Assembly (NCBI RefSeq): GCF_023028345.1
Contig: NZ_CP095487.1
Span: 1,984,001-2,048,000 of the forward strand
Direction: 5' to 3'
DNA from: Halorientalis marina
Lineage (GTDB): Archaea; Halobacteriota; Halobacteria; Halobacteriales; Haloarculaceae
DNA: 64,000 nucleotides
Shown: in pieces, positions 34,383-43,358 of the stretch
Layout: the number at the start of each line of letters is the position of its first letter
Position numbering within the stretch: position 1 is the stretch's first letter
Position numbers and translations under genes: made by a program
The notes under the pieces: model-generated
Databases searched by the model: none
Seen by the model: the letters and a program-made list of their open reading frames with translations, nothing else
What the model was told of the DNA's origin: nothing

Positions 34383-34441
34383 GTTCCGAAACGTCTGCGA
34401 TGTTTCGACCTCATGCTCGGTCACGAGGTGACCTCACATGA
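34379..34441 (+). CDS. 20-codon ORF linking the 84-aa gene to leuC by two ATGA overlaps
   Basis: ATG at 34379 overlaps the stop of the 84-aa gene, and its TGA (34439-34441) overlaps the leuC ATG at 34438. The encoded peptide is [20 protein letters not shown]. It spans a 6-bp hairpin (34387-34407) and the hairpin that holds the leuC ribosome site. Because both ends are joined by ATGA, ribosomes could pass from ilvC through both ORFs to leuC. Whether the peptide itself matters is unknown; the ORF may only carry ribosomes across the leuC leader. Confidence 0.45.
   Translation: MSSETSAMFRPHARSRGDLT
34419..34433 (+). promoter_or_regulatory. hairpin enclosing the leuC Shine-Dalgarno site
   Basis: GGTCAC (34419-34424) and GTGACC (34428-34433) pair around GAG. 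The loop and 3' arm contain GAGGTGA (34425-34431), complementary to the 3' end of 16S rRNA, 6 nt before the leuC ATG. Folding would hide the ribosome site, while translation of the 20-codon ORF through it would open it. A further 6-bp stem, CGAAAC with GTTTCG, lies just upstream (34387-34407). Confidence 0.5.
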
Positions 34442-35859
34442 GCCAGGGTACGCTGTACGACAAAGTCTGGGAGAACCACAAGGTAACGACGCTGCCGAAC
34501 GGACAGGATCAGCTGTTCGTCGGCCTCCACCTCATCCACGAGGTGACGAGCCCGCAGGCGTTCGGTATGTTGCAGGAGCGCGGCCTGGAGGTCGCTCGCC
34601 CGGACCTGACGCTGGCGACGGTAGACCACATCGTCCCGACGGCCGACCAGTCCCGGCCCTACACCGACGACGCCGCCGAGGAGATGATGTCGGAACTCGA
34701 GGAGAACGTCCGCGACGCGGACATCGAGTTCCTCTCCCCGGAGACGGGCGAGCAGGGCATCGTCCACGTCATCGGTCCGGAGCAGGGGCTGACCCAGCCC
34801 GGCAAGACCATCGTCTGTGGCGACAGCCACACCTCGACCCACGGCGCCTTCGGCGCGCTGGCCTTCGGTATCGGGACCAGCCAGATCCGTGACGTGCTGG
34901 CGACCCAGACCATCGCGATGGAGAAACGGAAAGTGCGGAAGATTCGGGTCGACGGCGAACTCGGCGACGGCGTCGAGGCCAAGGACATCATCCTGGAGAT
35001 CATCCGCCGGCTCGGGACCGAGGGCGGCGTCGGCTACGTCTACGAGTACGCCGGCGAGGCCATCGAGAACCTCGGGATGGAGGGCCGGATGTCCATTTGC
35101 AACATGTCCATCGAGGGGGGCGCTCGCGCGGGCTACGTCAACCCCGACGAGACCACCTACGAGTGGCTCCGCGAGACGGACTACTTCCAGGAGAACCCGG
35201 AGAAGTTCGACGAGCTGAAACCGTACTGGGAGTCGATCCGCAGCGACGAGGACGCCGAGTACGACGACGTGGTCACCATCGACGCCGACGAACTGGAACC
35301 GGTCGTCACGTGGGGGACCACCCCCGGCCAGGGTGTCGGCATCACGGACCCGATTCCGGCCCCGGAGGACCTGCCGCCGGAGAAGCAGGACACCGCCCGG
35401 CGTGCCCAGGAGCACATGCGCGTCGAACCCGGCGACACCATGGAGGGCTACGAGATCGACGTCGCCTTCCTGGGTTCGTGTACGAACGCACGGCTGCCGG
35501 ACCTGCGCCGCGCCGCGAAGATCGTCGAGGGCCGCGAGGTCCCCGACGACGTGCGCGCGTTCGTCGTCCCCGGCAGTCAGCGCGTCCAGCAGGCCGCCGC
35601 CGAGGAGGGCCTGAAGGACATCTTCGAGGCCGCGGGCTTCGACTGGCGCAACGCCGGCTGTTCGATGTGTCTGGGCATGAACGAGGACCAGCTGGAGGGC
35701 GACGAGGCGTGTGCGTCCTCCTCGAACCGGAACTTCAAGGGCCGCCAGGGAAGCAAGGACGGGCGGACCGTCCTGATGAACCCACAGATGGTCGCCGCGG
35801 CGGCGGTCACCGGCGAAGTCACTGACGTGCGCGAGATGGAGGAGGTGGTCTCCGTATGA
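34438..35859 (+). CDS. leuC: 3-isopropylmalate dehydratase, large subunit
   Basis: A 473-residue aconitase-family subunit that with LeuD isomerises 2- to 3-isopropylmalate. Iron-sulfur ligands are the Cys of [10 protein letters not shown] and the pair in [34 protein letters not shown] is the active-site signature, and [17 protein letters not shown] near the C-terminus is the substrate-binding Arg/Ser region. The ATG is coupled to a 20-codon ORF, its Shine-Dalgarno site lies in a hairpin, and its stop overlaps the leuD start by ATGA. Confidence 0.96.
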   Translation: MSQGTLYDKVWENHKVTTLPNGQDQLFVGLHLIHEVTSPQAFGMLQERGLEVARPDLTLATVDHIVPTADQSRPYTDDAAEEMMSELEENVRDADIEFLSPETGEQGIVHVIGPEQGLTQPGKTIVCGDSHTSTHGAFGALAFGIGTSQIRDVLATQTIAMEKRKVRKIRVDGELGDGVEAKDIILEIIRRLGTEGGVGYVYEYAGEAIENLGMEGRMSICNMSIEGGARAGYVNPDETTYEWLRETDYFQENPEKFDELKPYWESIRSDEDAEYDDVVTIDADELEPVVTWGTTPGQGVGITDPIPAPEDLPPEKQDTARRAQEHMRVEPGDTMEGYEIDVAFLGSCTNARLPDLRRAAKIVEGREVPDDVRAFVVPGSQRVQQAAAEEGLKDIFEAAGFDWRNAGCSMCLGMNEDQLEGDEACASSSNRNFKGRQGSKDGRTVLMNPQMVAAAAVTGEVTDVREMEEVVSV

Positions 35860-36515
35860 GTCGGGAGGCTGACCGACGGGAGCCGCGAACCGACGGCGGT
35901 GACGACGTCGAGATTCCGGAAGTGGAGCACGTCTCCGGGACGGGCGTCCCCATCCGCGGCAACGACATCGACACGGACCAGATCATCCCGGCGCGGTTCA
36001 TGAAGGTCGTCACCTTCGACGGCCTGGGGCAGTTCTCGTTTTTCGACCTCCGGTTCGACGAGGATGACAACGAGAAGGACCACCCGATGAACGAGGACCG
36101 GTTCCAGGACGCCAACGTCATGGTCGTCAACCAGAACTTCGGCTGTGGCTCCTCGCGCGAACACGCGCCGCAGGCCCTGATGCGCTGGGGCATCGACGCG
36201 TTCATCGGCGAGTCCTTCGCCGAGATCTTCGCCGGCAACTGCCTCGCCCTGGGGATGCCGACGGTCACCGCCGACCAGGAGACGGTCGAGGACATCCAGA
36301 AGTTCGTCGACGAGAACCCGGACGCCGAGATAGACATCGACGTCGCCGAGGAGACGGTGACCTACGGCGATACGACCGTCGAGGTCACGGTCGACGAGGG
36401 CCAGCGGAAGGCGCTGGTCGACGGCATCTGGGACACGACGGCGCTGATGAAGGCGAACCAGCAGGCGATCTCGGAGACGGCGGACGCGCTGCCGTACGTC
36501 GAGTCGGCGGACTGA
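35856..36515 (+). CDS. leuD: 3-isopropylmalate dehydratase, small subunit
   Basis: A 219-residue swivel-domain subunit. [20 protein letters not shown] and [20 protein letters not shown] are the two family signatures; the latter includes the substrate-contacting Ser-Ser-Arg. [15 protein letters not shown] follows. A short charged N-terminal extension (residues 1-28) is not conserved. The start is inside the leuC stop (ATGA), which fits a fixed subunit ratio. Confidence 0.96.
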   Translation: MSREADRREPRTDGGDDVEIPEVEHVSGTGVPIRGNDIDTDQIIPARFMKVVTFDGLGQFSFFDLRFDEDDNEKDHPMNEDRFQDANVMVVNQNFGCGSSREHAPQALMRWGIDAFIGESFAEIFAGNCLALGMPTVTADQETVEDIQKFVDENPDAEIDIDVAEETVTYGDTTVEVTVDEGQRKALVDGIWDTTALMKANQQAISETADALPYVESAD

Positions 36516-36584
36516 GGTCGTCCAGCCATCTCGCGACGCAGGCGAACCGAACCCTTTTCGCCGGCCGCCCACGTCGCGACTGAC

Positions 36585-37613
36585 ATGACACACCGGATCG
36601 CGGTCATTCCTGGTGACGGTATCGGCGGCGAGGTCGTGCCGGCGGCAATCGACGTGCTCGACGCGCTCGACCCCGCATTCGAGTTCGTCGAGGGTGAGGC
36701 CGGCGACCACGTGCTCACAGAGCGCGGCGAGGCGCTCCCCGAGGAGACCTACGAACTGGCGGCCGAGGCCGACGCGACGCTGTTCGGTGCGGCCGGGGAG
36801 ACGGCCGCCGACGTCATCCTCCCGCTCCGGGAGGCCGTCGACTCCTTCGCCAACGTCCGGCCCGCCCGCGCGTATCCCGGTATCGACGCGGTCAAGCCCG
36901 AGACCGATCTCGTCTTCGTCCGCGAGAACACCGAGGGGGTCTACTCGGGCATCGAGGACCACATCACCGACGACGTGACGACGCTGACCCGCGTCATCAC
37001 CGAGGACGCCTCCCGGCGGATCGCGGACTTCGGCTTCGAGTACGCCGCGGAGAACGGCTACGACGACGTGACTGTCGCGCACAAAGCGAACGTGATGCGG
37101 GAGACCGACGGTCGGTTCCTCGAGGCCTGCGAGGCCGTCGCGGAGGAGCGCGGGGTCCCACGGACCCCGGATGGCGCGAGCGGCGAAGCCGTGAGCGAAG
37201 GCATCGAGTTCGACGACGCGCTGATGGACGCGCTCGCGATGCACCTCATCATGCACCCGGAGGACTACGGCGTGGTTATCTGCCCCAATCTCGCGGGCGA
37301 CATGCTCTCCGACCTGGCAGCCGGCCTCGTTGGTGGACTCGGCCTGCTCCCCAGCGCCAACGTCGGACCGGACAACGCGCTGTTCGAGCCGGTTCACGGC
37401 TCCGCGCCGGACATCGCCGGCGAAGGCATCGCGAACCCGGCGGCGATGATTTTGAGCGCGGCGATGATGCTCGAACACCTGGACTACGGCGGCGCGGCCG
37501 ACCGCGTCCGCGAGGCCGTCGAGGGCGTCCTCGAAGACGGGCCACGCACGCCCGACCTCGGCGGGGACGCGTCGACCGACGAGGTGACCGCGGCGGTCGT
37601 CGACCGACTCTAA
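36585..37613 (+). CDS. leuB: 3-isopropylmalate dehydrogenase with a palindromic insertion
   Basis: A 342-residue isocitrate/isopropylmalate dehydrogenase that oxidises 3-isopropylmalate with NAD+. [53 protein letters not shown] (catalytic Lys) and [20 protein letters not shown] with [16 protein letters not shown] are all in order. Residues ~190-205 ([20 protein letters not shown]) form an extra loop encoded by palindromic DNA. A 69-nt gap after leuD holds 'cccttttcgcc' ~30 nt before the ATG, so an internal promoter is possible. Confidence 0.93.
   Translation: MTHRIAVIPGDGIGGEVVPAAIDVLDALDPAFEFVEGEAGDHVLTERGEALPEETYELAAEADATLFGAAGETAADVILPLREAVDSFANVRPARAYPGIDAVKPETDLVFVRENTEGVYSGIEDHITDDVTTLTRVITEDASRRIADFGFEYAAENGYDDVTVAHKANVMRETDGRFLEACEAVAEERGVPRTPDGASGEAVSEGIEFDDALMDALAMHLIMHPEDYGVVICPNLAGDMLSDLAAGLVGGLGLLPSANVGPDNALFEPVHGSAPDIAGEGIANPAAMILSAAMMLEHLDYGGAADRVREAVEGVLEDGPRTPDLGGDASTDEVTAAVVDRL
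37151..37169. repeat. in-frame palindromic insert in leuB
   Basis: CGGGGTCC (37151-37158) and GGACCCCG (37162-37169) pair perfectly around CAC, and a second short inverted element CGGC-GAA-GCCG follows at 37181-37191. Together they encode an additional loop that LeuB proteins do not normally have here. A similar paired-hairpin insert occurs in the HerA-type gene (49371-49422), which suggests the same kind of small element. Confidence 0.5.
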
Positions 37614-37682
37614 TCGCTCAACAGCAACGGAGCCGTTTCTCGTGCCACGAGGCTTAAGTCATCGCGCGGAGACCCTTCAACT

Positions 37683-37835
37683 ATGCCGAAAATCGAACTC
37701 GACGAGGAGACGATCGAGCGACTGGACGGGCTCCGTATCGAGGACGAGAGCTACGACGAAATCGTCACCGAACTGATTAACATCTACCAGGCGGAGGAGT
37801 TGACGCTGTTCCGAGGTAGCGACGAGGACTACTGA
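37683..37835 (+). CDS. DUF7557 family protein (antitoxin-like, 50 aa)
   Basis: A 50-residue protein. The sequence MPKIELDEETIERLDGLRIE followed by SYDEIVTELINIYQ is an RHH-like strand-helix-helix, the pattern of small antitoxin-like proteins in haloarchaea. No toxin gene is adjacent, so a toxin-antitoxin role is not supported. 'gcttaag' ~30 nt before the ATG is a TATA-like box for a leaderless mRNA. Its last 7 bp overlap the end of the convergent DUF5799 gene. Confidence 0.75.
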   Translation: MPKIELDEETIERLDGLRIEDESYDEIVTELINIYQAEELTLFRGSDEDY

Positions 37836-38281
37836 CTGGCGGCGGCCGCCCGGACGTCGTCCCACTTCCCGCGTTCTTCGAGGTGGGCCTGGAGTTCTTC
37901 CGCGTAGGCCTGTGCCAGCCGTTCGGCCGCTTGGACCCGGTCGGGATTGGCGGTATCGTCGGACGAATCCCCGTCGCTGCCGAGGCCGAGAGCGTTCTTG
38001 ACGTTCCCGAGGAACCCGCTGCTCTTGCTGTGTCCACCCCCCGGGCCGGTCACCCGTTCGTCCATCTTGTCGAGTTCCGGAATGATTGCTGAGACGTTCG
38101 TCGTGTCGGCGACGAGACGTGCTCCCTCCGCGCTCTCGGGGTTCTCGATTTCGAACTCGACGGCCGTCATGATCATGCCCCACTCCTGGTTGCTGAACTG
38201 CGACCCCTGGACGCGGTCGTTGAACGCCTGGTCGACGGTCATTCTGTCGCCGACGATCCGGTCGGTCCACTCGTCACTCAT
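37829..38281 (-). CDS. DUF5799 family protein
   Basis: A 150-residue haloarchaeal protein. MSDEWTDRIVGDRMTVDQAF, SNQEWGMIMTAVEFEIENPE and the C-terminal AAERLAQAYAEELQAHLEERG are recognisable family segments; the middle (VTGPGGGHSKSSGFLGN) is flexible and glycine-rich. The function is unknown. The start is the ATG at 38279-38281, though the frame stays open further upstream. Confidence 0.8.
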   Translation of the reverse strand: MSDEWTDRIVGDRMTVDQAFNDRVQGSQFSNQEWGMIMTAVEFEIENPESAEGARLVADTTNVSAIIPELDKMDERVTGPGGGHSKSSGFLGNVKNALGLGSDGDSSDDTANPDRVQAAERLAQAYAEELQAHLEERGKWDDVRAAAASQ

Positions 38282-38531
38282 AGACCCACGTACTCGCCGG
38301 CGCGTTATGAGCGTACGGGAAAAGACGGTTGCGACCGTCGATGCCACCCCCCAGTGGCAGCCGCGATCCCCCGGTCACGGCGTCCGTCTGAAGCCTCGGT
38401 CAGATTCCCCCCACCCCGACCGACGCTGCAAACACTACTCCCCCGGCTACCCCACTGATACTTTCCCCGGGTGTAACCGGCTATTTATAACAATAGTTCA
38501 TTGAGTCCGCGGTCGGAGCGGTGGCGTCCGC
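38282..38531. other. intergenic region with an isolated AT-rich promoter-like patch
   Basis: About 250 bp without a supported gene. Most is GC-rich, but 38484-38512 is AT-rich and includes 'ctatttataacaat', a good TATA-like sequence on the plus strand with nothing coding downstream except the antisense of the OsmC gene. It could drive a non-coding or antisense RNA, or simply mark the end of the OsmC transcript. Confidence 0.4.
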
Positions 38532-38930
38532 TCAGAACGCGTCCGCTTCGACCGTCACGTCCGCGTGCAACCCCTCTCGGAGTGCGGCGTGGACGTGACA
38601 GATGTCCTCGGCCTTCGAGACCAGGTCGTCGATCTCCTCGTCGCTCAACTCCGCCTCGACCAGCATCGTGAACGCGATGTCCGTCAGATCGTCGTCGTCG
38701 TCGATGTTCGCCTCCGCCTCGGTCTGGATGCGACCGAGTTCCTCGCGGCCCGACCGCATCGCCCCCGCACGGAAGGCGAAGGTGAAACACGAGGCGTAGT
38801 CGGCGACGAGCACCTGATTCGGACTCGGCCCGGTCTTCTCCTGTGCGTCGATGTCGAGTTCGTACTCGCCGACGATGTTTCCGGCCGCGAATCCCTCGTC
38901 GTTTGTCGTCGTGGTTTCGATGTCTGCCAT
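38532..38930 (-). CDS. OsmC family protein
   Basis: A 132-residue OsmC/Ohr-like protein. GPSPNQVLVADYASCFTFAF carries the first conserved Cys, and VSKAEDICHVHAALREG the second; in the family these two form the redox-active pair that reduces organic peroxides. EELGRIQTEAEANIDDDDD is the central strand region. The protein is acidic and cytoplasmic. It sits 69 nt downstream of the metallo-hydrolase gene on the same strand. Confidence 0.88.
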   Translation of the reverse strand: MADIETTTTNDEGFAAGNIVGEYELDIDAQEKTGPSPNQVLVADYASCFTFAFRAGAMRSGREELGRIQTEAEANIDDDDDLTDIAFTMLVEAELSDEEIDDLVSKAEDICHVHAALREGLHADVTVEADAF

Positions 38931-38999
38931 GCGATAGCACGTCGCTGTCCAGCGGCTAAACGGTTGGCATACGGGAAAATACGAGGGATAGCTGTGACG

Positions 39000-39728
39000 T
39001 TACAGCGCCGAGAGGTCGACGCTCTCGTCGCCGTCGAGGACGTGTACCTCGGCGTCGCTGCCGGTGGCCGCGACCTCGTTGACGAACTCCTGCGTGTCGA
39101 TCTCGATTGGCGGGAAGGTGTCGTAGTGCATCGGGAAGGCGTGGTCGACGTCGAGCCAGTCGACGGCGATGGCCGCCTGCATCGGCCCCATCGTGAAGTG
39201 GTCGCCACAGGGCACCGCGGCGGCGTCGGGTTCGAGATGCGGACCGATCACGTCGCGCATCTCGGTCATCAGGGCCGTGTCGCCGGCGTGGTAGAACGTC
39301 GTCGAGTCCTCGTCGCTGACCTGGGTCGGCTTCGTGTCGCTGATGACGTAGCCGGCACACGACCCGCCGCTGGGGGCCTCGAAGCCCTCTTCGAGGCCGT
39401 TGGTGTGGTCGGCCCGGTGCATCGTCACGAAGGCGTCACCGAGTTCGACGGTCCCGCCGAGGTTGAACCCCATCGTCGCATCGTCGTCGAAGCCGTGTTC
39501 CGCAGCGAGGTGACCGACGACTTCGGGCGTTCCCGCGACGGTCGCGTCGGGGAATGCCCCGACGTGGGCCACGTGGTCGTCGTGGCCGTGGGTCACCAGA
39601 ACGTAGTCCGGGTCCAGCTCGTCGGGGTCGGTATCGGTCTTCGGGTTGCTGAAGAAGGGGTCGATGAGCAGGTCCGTGTTCCCGATCGAGACGTGCCACG
39701 TCGCGTGACCGTGCCAGGTGAGTTCCAT
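39000..39728 (-). CDS. UPF0173-type metal-dependent hydrolase (MBL fold)
   Basis: A 242-residue protein. [20 protein letters not shown] starts the fold, [16 protein letters not shown] is the HxHxDH metal motif, and [20 protein letters not shown] and [14 protein letters not shown] give the remaining ligands. Members of UPF0173 are uncharacterised hydrolases related to lactonases and ribonuclease Z. The start is fixed by the ATG at 39726-39728, which begins with the expected M-E-L-T-W. Confidence 0.9.
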   Translation of the reverse strand: MELTWHGHATWHVSIGNTDLLIDPFFSNPKTDTDPDELDPDYVLVTHGHDDHVAHVGAFPDATVAGTPEVVGHLAAEHGFDDDATMGFNLGGTVELGDAFVTMHRADHTNGLEEGFEAPSGGSCAGYVISDTKPTQVSDEDSTTFYHAGDTALMTEMRDVIGPHLEPDAAAVPCGDHFTMGPMQAAIAVDWLDVDHAFPMHYDTFPPIEIDTQEFVNEVAATGSDAEVHVLDGDESVDLSAL

Positions 39729-39817
39729 GACAGCCCCACCTTCGACTGACGGCCACTTAACGCTACAGGCGTCTGGAAGTCCCTGCCGGCTCTCGTCGGC
39801 CGACACGGTCCTGGGTA

Positions 39818-40045
39818 TCACCGCCGGTAGTACCAGTAGACGCCGCCGACCAGTACCGCCAGGAGGGCCGCCCCGAGCGTGAATCCGCTGAACGTCCCCT
39901 GGATTCCCACGGACGTCGCGTCCGTGGCCGTCGGCGTGCCCCCCTCGGTTGCCGCCACCAGTGCCATCGCGATGGCGGCGACGGGAACGGTCACCGTGAG
40001 ACCGCCGACAGCCCGGTCCCGGCCCGCGGGTCGACGTAGGTCCAT
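39818..40045 (-). CDS. small secreted or membrane protein, unknown function
   Basis: A 75-residue protein with a basic start ([11 protein letters not shown]), a hydrophobic segment [20 protein letters not shown], a Thr-rich middle [20 protein letters not shown] and a C-terminal helix [21 protein letters not shown]. The tail resembles sorting anchors of haloarchaeal PGF-CTERM proteins in layout, but the PGF signature itself is not there. I cannot assign a role. Codon use is ordinary. Confidence 0.5.
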   Translation of the reverse strand: MDLRRPAGRDRAVGGLTVTVPVAAIAMALVAATEGGTPTATDATSVGIQGTFSGFTLGAALLAVLVGGVYWYYRR

Positions 40046-40107
40046 CGAGTCGGCGTACGCGCCCGTCCTTGTAAACGCTTATCAGTCGGCGACGCGATTC
40101 GCGGGAC

Positions 40108-40881
40108 ATGAAACGCGTCCGGTTCCGGGACTCGGCGGGGAACGTACGCGGCGGTCGATGGACCGTCGACGGCGGTGAGGACGTCGTCACGGCGGCGGCC
40201 GGACCGTACGGCCGTATCTCCTTCGGTGACGAGACGTTCTCGCCCGACGAGGTGGAGATACTCCCGCCCTGTGAACCCACGAAGATCGTCTGTATCGGCC
40301 TGAACTACGAGGACCACGCCGAAGAACAGGGCGAGGAGATTCCCGACCGCCCGATGCTCTTTTTGAAGCCGCCCAACACCGTCACCAGCCACGGGAAACG
40401 CGTCACGCTCCCGGCGAACAAGGAGCGCATCGACTACGAGGCGGAACTCGGCGTCGTCATCAGCGAGCAGTGCCGCAACGTCACGGCCGAAAACGCCGAG
40501 GACGTGATCGCGGGCTACACCTGCGTCAACGACCTCTCGAACCGCGACGACCAGATGGTCGAACAGAACTGGGTCCGCGGGAAGGCCTTCGACAACGCCG
40601 CGCCTATCGGCCCGCTCATCGCCACGCCCGAACACCTCCCCGAAGACGCGACCATCGAAGCGCGGGTCAACGGCGAGACCAGACAGTCCTCCTCACGGGA
40701 CAACCTCATCTTCTCGATCCCGGAACTCATCGAGGAGATCACGACCTACATGACGCTCGAACCCGGCGACGTGATATCGACTGGCACGCCCGCCGGCGTC
40801 GGCCCGCTCGAAGACGGGGACGAGGTCGAAATCGAGATCGAGGGCATCGGGGCCCTCAGCCACACCGTTCACATCCCCTGA
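40108..40881 (+). CDS. fumarylacetoacetate hydrolase family protein
   Basis: A 257-residue FAH-fold enzyme. [19 protein letters not shown] is the N-terminal signature, [20 protein letters not shown] and [19 protein letters not shown] hold the catalytic His/Glu and metal Glu, and [12 protein letters not shown] the metal Asp. [20 protein letters not shown] is the last signature. Members act on 2-oxo-acids or acylpyruvates; the substrate cannot be read here. 'acgcttatcagtc' about 30 nt before the ATG is a TATA-like box. Confidence 0.9.
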   Translation: MKRVRFRDSAGNVRGGRWTVDGGEDVVTAAAGPYGRISFGDETFSPDEVEILPPCEPTKIVCIGLNYEDHAEEQGEEIPDRPMLFLKPPNTVTSHGKRVTLPANKERIDYEAELGVVISEQCRNVTAENAEDVIAGYTCVNDLSNRDDQMVEQNWVRGKAFDNAAPIGPLIATPEHLPEDATIEARVNGETRQSSSRDNLIFSIPELIEEITTYMTLEPGDVISTGTPAGVGPLEDGDEVEIEIEGIGALSHTVHIP

Positions 40882-40983
40882 CTGCCGGGCCGTTGGCGGT
40901 TGCTTTCGACGGACCCCAAGAGTGGCTGCTCCGTCACTCACCCGTGTCCCGGAGACGGCCGTCCCACAACGCAACGCATAAGT

Positions 40984-40997
40984 TTAGGCTCACCTAA
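40984..40997 (+). promoter_or_regulatory. candidate iron box (DtxR/Idr-type operator) before the GMC operon
   Basis: TTAGG (40984-40988) and CCTAA (40993-40997) form an inverted repeat with a 4-nt spacer, like the cores of DtxR/IdeR/Idr boxes. It overlaps 'taagttta', the TATA-like element ~26 nt before the ATG at 41009, so binding would block transcription. No DtxR-type regulator is encoded in the window. The resemblance was judged by eye. Confidence 0.5.
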
Positions 40998-41008
40998 TCC
41001 CTGGCGAG

Positions 41009-41554
41009 ATGGAACTCTCGCGTCGTGACGCGCTGGCGGCGCTGTCGAGTGCCGGTATCGTGGTGGGGGGCGGAGCCGCGGTCCTCGCTCGCGACGCGAT
41101 CAGTTTCGAGGAGGACACCGACGGGCCCTCCGCGGTGTCGGTAATCGAGACCCTCGATGCCGTCGCCCGAATCGTCTATCCCTCCGCCCTCGACGGCGTC
41201 GGCGAGTTCGTCGAGTCCTACTCGGCGACGCGGATCGACGAGCGACCCGCCTACGCTGCTGGCGCGCGCGAGTCAGTCGCCTCCCTCGACGACTACACGC
41301 GAGTCCACGCCGACGCGGGTCGGTTCGTTGCCCTCCCGCGGGCGAAGCAGGAAATCCAGTTACAGCGGATGGGCGTCGAGAGCGCCGAACCAGCCCCGGA
41401 CGGGACGACGCCCGAACGAATCCGGTACTACGTGGTCAACGAACTGTTGTTCGCGCTGTACTCCTCGCCCACCGGCGGCCGACTGGTCGGTATCGAGAAC
41501 CCGCAGGGGCACCCGGGTGGTACCGACTCCTACCAGCGGGGGCCACCGGAATGA
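41009..41554 (+). CDS. gluconate 2-dehydrogenase subunit 3 family protein, Tat signal
   Basis: A 181-residue protein. LSRRDALAALSSAGIVVGGG is a twin-arginine signal, so it is exported folded. The mature part has VSVIETLDAVARIVYPSALDG and YAAGARESVASLDD, typical of the small subunit that accompanies membrane-bound GMC dehydrogenases. Its last codons overlap the ATG of the GMC gene (ATGA), so the two proteins are made together. A possible iron box overlaps its promoter. Confidence 0.85.
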   Translation: MELSRRDALAALSSAGIVVGGGAAVLARDAISFEEDTDGPSAVSVIETLDAVARIVYPSALDGVGEFVESYSATRIDERPAYAAGARESVASLDDYTRVHADAGRFVALPRAKQEIQLQRMGVESAEPAPDGTTPERIRYYVVNELLFALYSSPTGGRLVGIENPQGHPGGTDSYQRGPPE

Positions 41555-43215
41555 GCGGGACACCAGGGAGTCGTGACGCGACCGAGGCGGTGGACCGCAC
41601 GCCGAGCGGGCGCGTCGACGCCTGCATCGTCGGCGCCGGCCCGGCGGGCGCGCTCGTCGCCGACCGCCTCGCGAGCGCGGGCCACGACGTGGTGATACTG
41701 GAGGCCGGCCCCCGATTCGAGCCGGATTCACGGCTGGACCGGATGGAGCGTGCGATTCGCCCGGCCCACGACAGCGTCTGGGACATGGGCGGCGAGCGGG
41801 ACGCCTACACCTCGTCGGGCGACCGCGGCTATCCGCTCAACAAGGCCCGCGTGAAGGGGATCGGCGGCTCGACGCTCCACTGGCAGGGGATGGTCTTTCG
41901 CAACCACGAAGCGGACTTCGAGCGGCGGACCCGTGACGGCGTCGCGCGCGACTGGCCGGTCGATTACGCCGACCTCCAGCCTTACTACGCCGCAGCGGAG
42001 GCCGAACTCGGCGTCGCCGGCGCCGCGGACAACCCCTTCGCGCCGCCCCGCGAGGAGCCGTATCCGATGCCGGGCTTCGAGCCGTCCTACAGCGACTCGC
42101 TGTTCGCCGGGGCCTGCGAGCGACTGGGCGTGACGATGCACTCCGCGCCCAACGCCCGCAACTCCGAAGGGTACGACGACCGGAGCGCCTGCGTCGGCTA
42201 CGGCACCTGCAAACCGGTCTGTCCGTCCGGCGCGAAGTACAGCGCGGACGTCCACGTCCGGAAGGCCGAGTCCGAGGGCGCCCGCGTGATCGACCGCGCG
42301 CCGGTCCAGCGCCTCGGTACCGATTCGAGCGGCGAGCGCGTCACCGCGGCCGTCTACGCCACGCCCGACGGCGAGGAGTACCGCCAGGAAGCCCGACAGT
42401 TCGTCCTCGCCTGCGGCGGCGTCGAGACCCCGCGGCTCCTCCTGCTCTCCGAGTCGGCGCGGCACCCGAACGGCCTCGCGAACTCCAGCGGCCTCGTCGG
42501 CCGGGGCTTCATGGACCACCTGTTCGTCGGGATGGGCGGCGAACTCGACCGCGAGACGCGCCAGAACCACGTCGGGTTCATCACCAGCGAGTGTCACGAC
42601 TTCTACGACGACCCCGGCAAGGCCACCGAGGGCACGGCAGGGTCGGTCCCCAGCAGCGACGCCGACCTCGGCCCCATCAAACTGGAGTTTCTCAACTACG
42701 CCGGCCCCTCGCCCGTCGAGATGGCCTGTGGCGGAAACGAGTGGGGCGACGACCTCCTCGAAACCCTCCGAGGCGCCTACGGCGACCACATCGGGATGGG
42801 TGGACTCGTCGGCCAGCTCCCCCGCGAGGAGAACCGCGTCACGCTCGACCGCTCGACGACCGACGACCACGGCAACCCCGTCCCCGATATCCAGTGGTCG
42901 CTCGACGCCCGGACGCGACGGACCATCGAGCGCGCGAACGAAATCCAGCGTGCAATCCTCACCGAACTCGGCGTCGACATCGGCTGGACAGTCGGCCCCG
43001 ACAACACCGGCCCCGCCTTCCACCACATGGGGACGACCCGGATGGGGACCGACCCCGCCGAGAGCGTCGTCGACTCGCGGCTCCGGACACACGACGTGGC
43101 GAACCTCTCGATCTCGGGGAGCAGCGTCTTCGTCACGAGCGGCGCCCTGAACCCGACGCTGACCATCGCAGCGCTGGCGCTGAAGTGTGCGGACGGCGTC
43201 GCAGAATCGTTGTAA
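41551..43215 (+). CDS. GMC family FAD-dependent oxidoreductase
   Basis: A 554-residue flavoprotein, probably the catalytic partner of the upstream subunit. ACIVGAGPAGALVADRLASA is the ADP-binding fold, GIGGSTLHWQGMVFR the FAD-contact motif, and FHHMGTTRMGTDP holds the active-site His with SGALNPTLTIAALAL at the end. CVGYGTCKPVCPSGAKYS, a Cys cluster also seen in gluconate and sorbitol dehydrogenases, lies in the middle. It has no signal of its own and may be exported as a complex with its Tat partner. Confidence 0.9.
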   Translation: MSGTPGSRDATEAVDRTPSGRVDACIVGAGPAGALVADRLASAGHDVVILEAGPRFEPDSRLDRMERAIRPAHDSVWDMGGERDAYTSSGDRGYPLNKARVKGIGGSTLHWQGMVFRNHEADFERRTRDGVARDWPVDYADLQPYYAAAEAELGVAGAADNPFAPPREEPYPMPGFEPSYSDSLFAGACERLGVTMHSAPNARNSEGYDDRSACVGYGTCKPVCPSGAKYSADVHVRKAESEGARVIDRAPVQRLGTDSSGERVTAAVYATPDGEEYRQEARQFVLACGGVETPRLLLLSESARHPNGLANSSGLVGRGFMDHLFVGMGGELDRETRQNHVGFITSECHDFYDDPGKATEGTAGSVPSSDADLGPIKLEFLNYAGPSPVEMACGGNEWGDDLLETLRGAYGDHIGMGGLVGQLPREENRVTLDRSTTDDHGNPVPDIQWSLDARTRRTIERANEIQRAILTELGVDIGWTVGPDNTGPAFHHMGTTRMGTDPAESVVDSRLRTHDVANLSISGSSVFVTSGALNPTLTIAALALKCADGVAESL

Positions 43216-43358
43216 CTGCGCGGCCTCGTCGAAACCCCGAGAGATCTGTTTCGGCGCCACATCTGAACCCAGGGCACGAGTCGGTCATCGCCGAATCGGG
43301 CCACTCGGGCGGTTGAAAGAAACTGGGGTAATTTATTCCACACCCTCCGACAACGGAT

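Noticed and set aside
37683-38281. DUF7557 and DUF5799 as a toxin-antitoxin pair
   Set aside because: They are convergent with a small overlap, and DUF5799 does not resemble a known toxin. The antitoxin-like fold alone is not enough.
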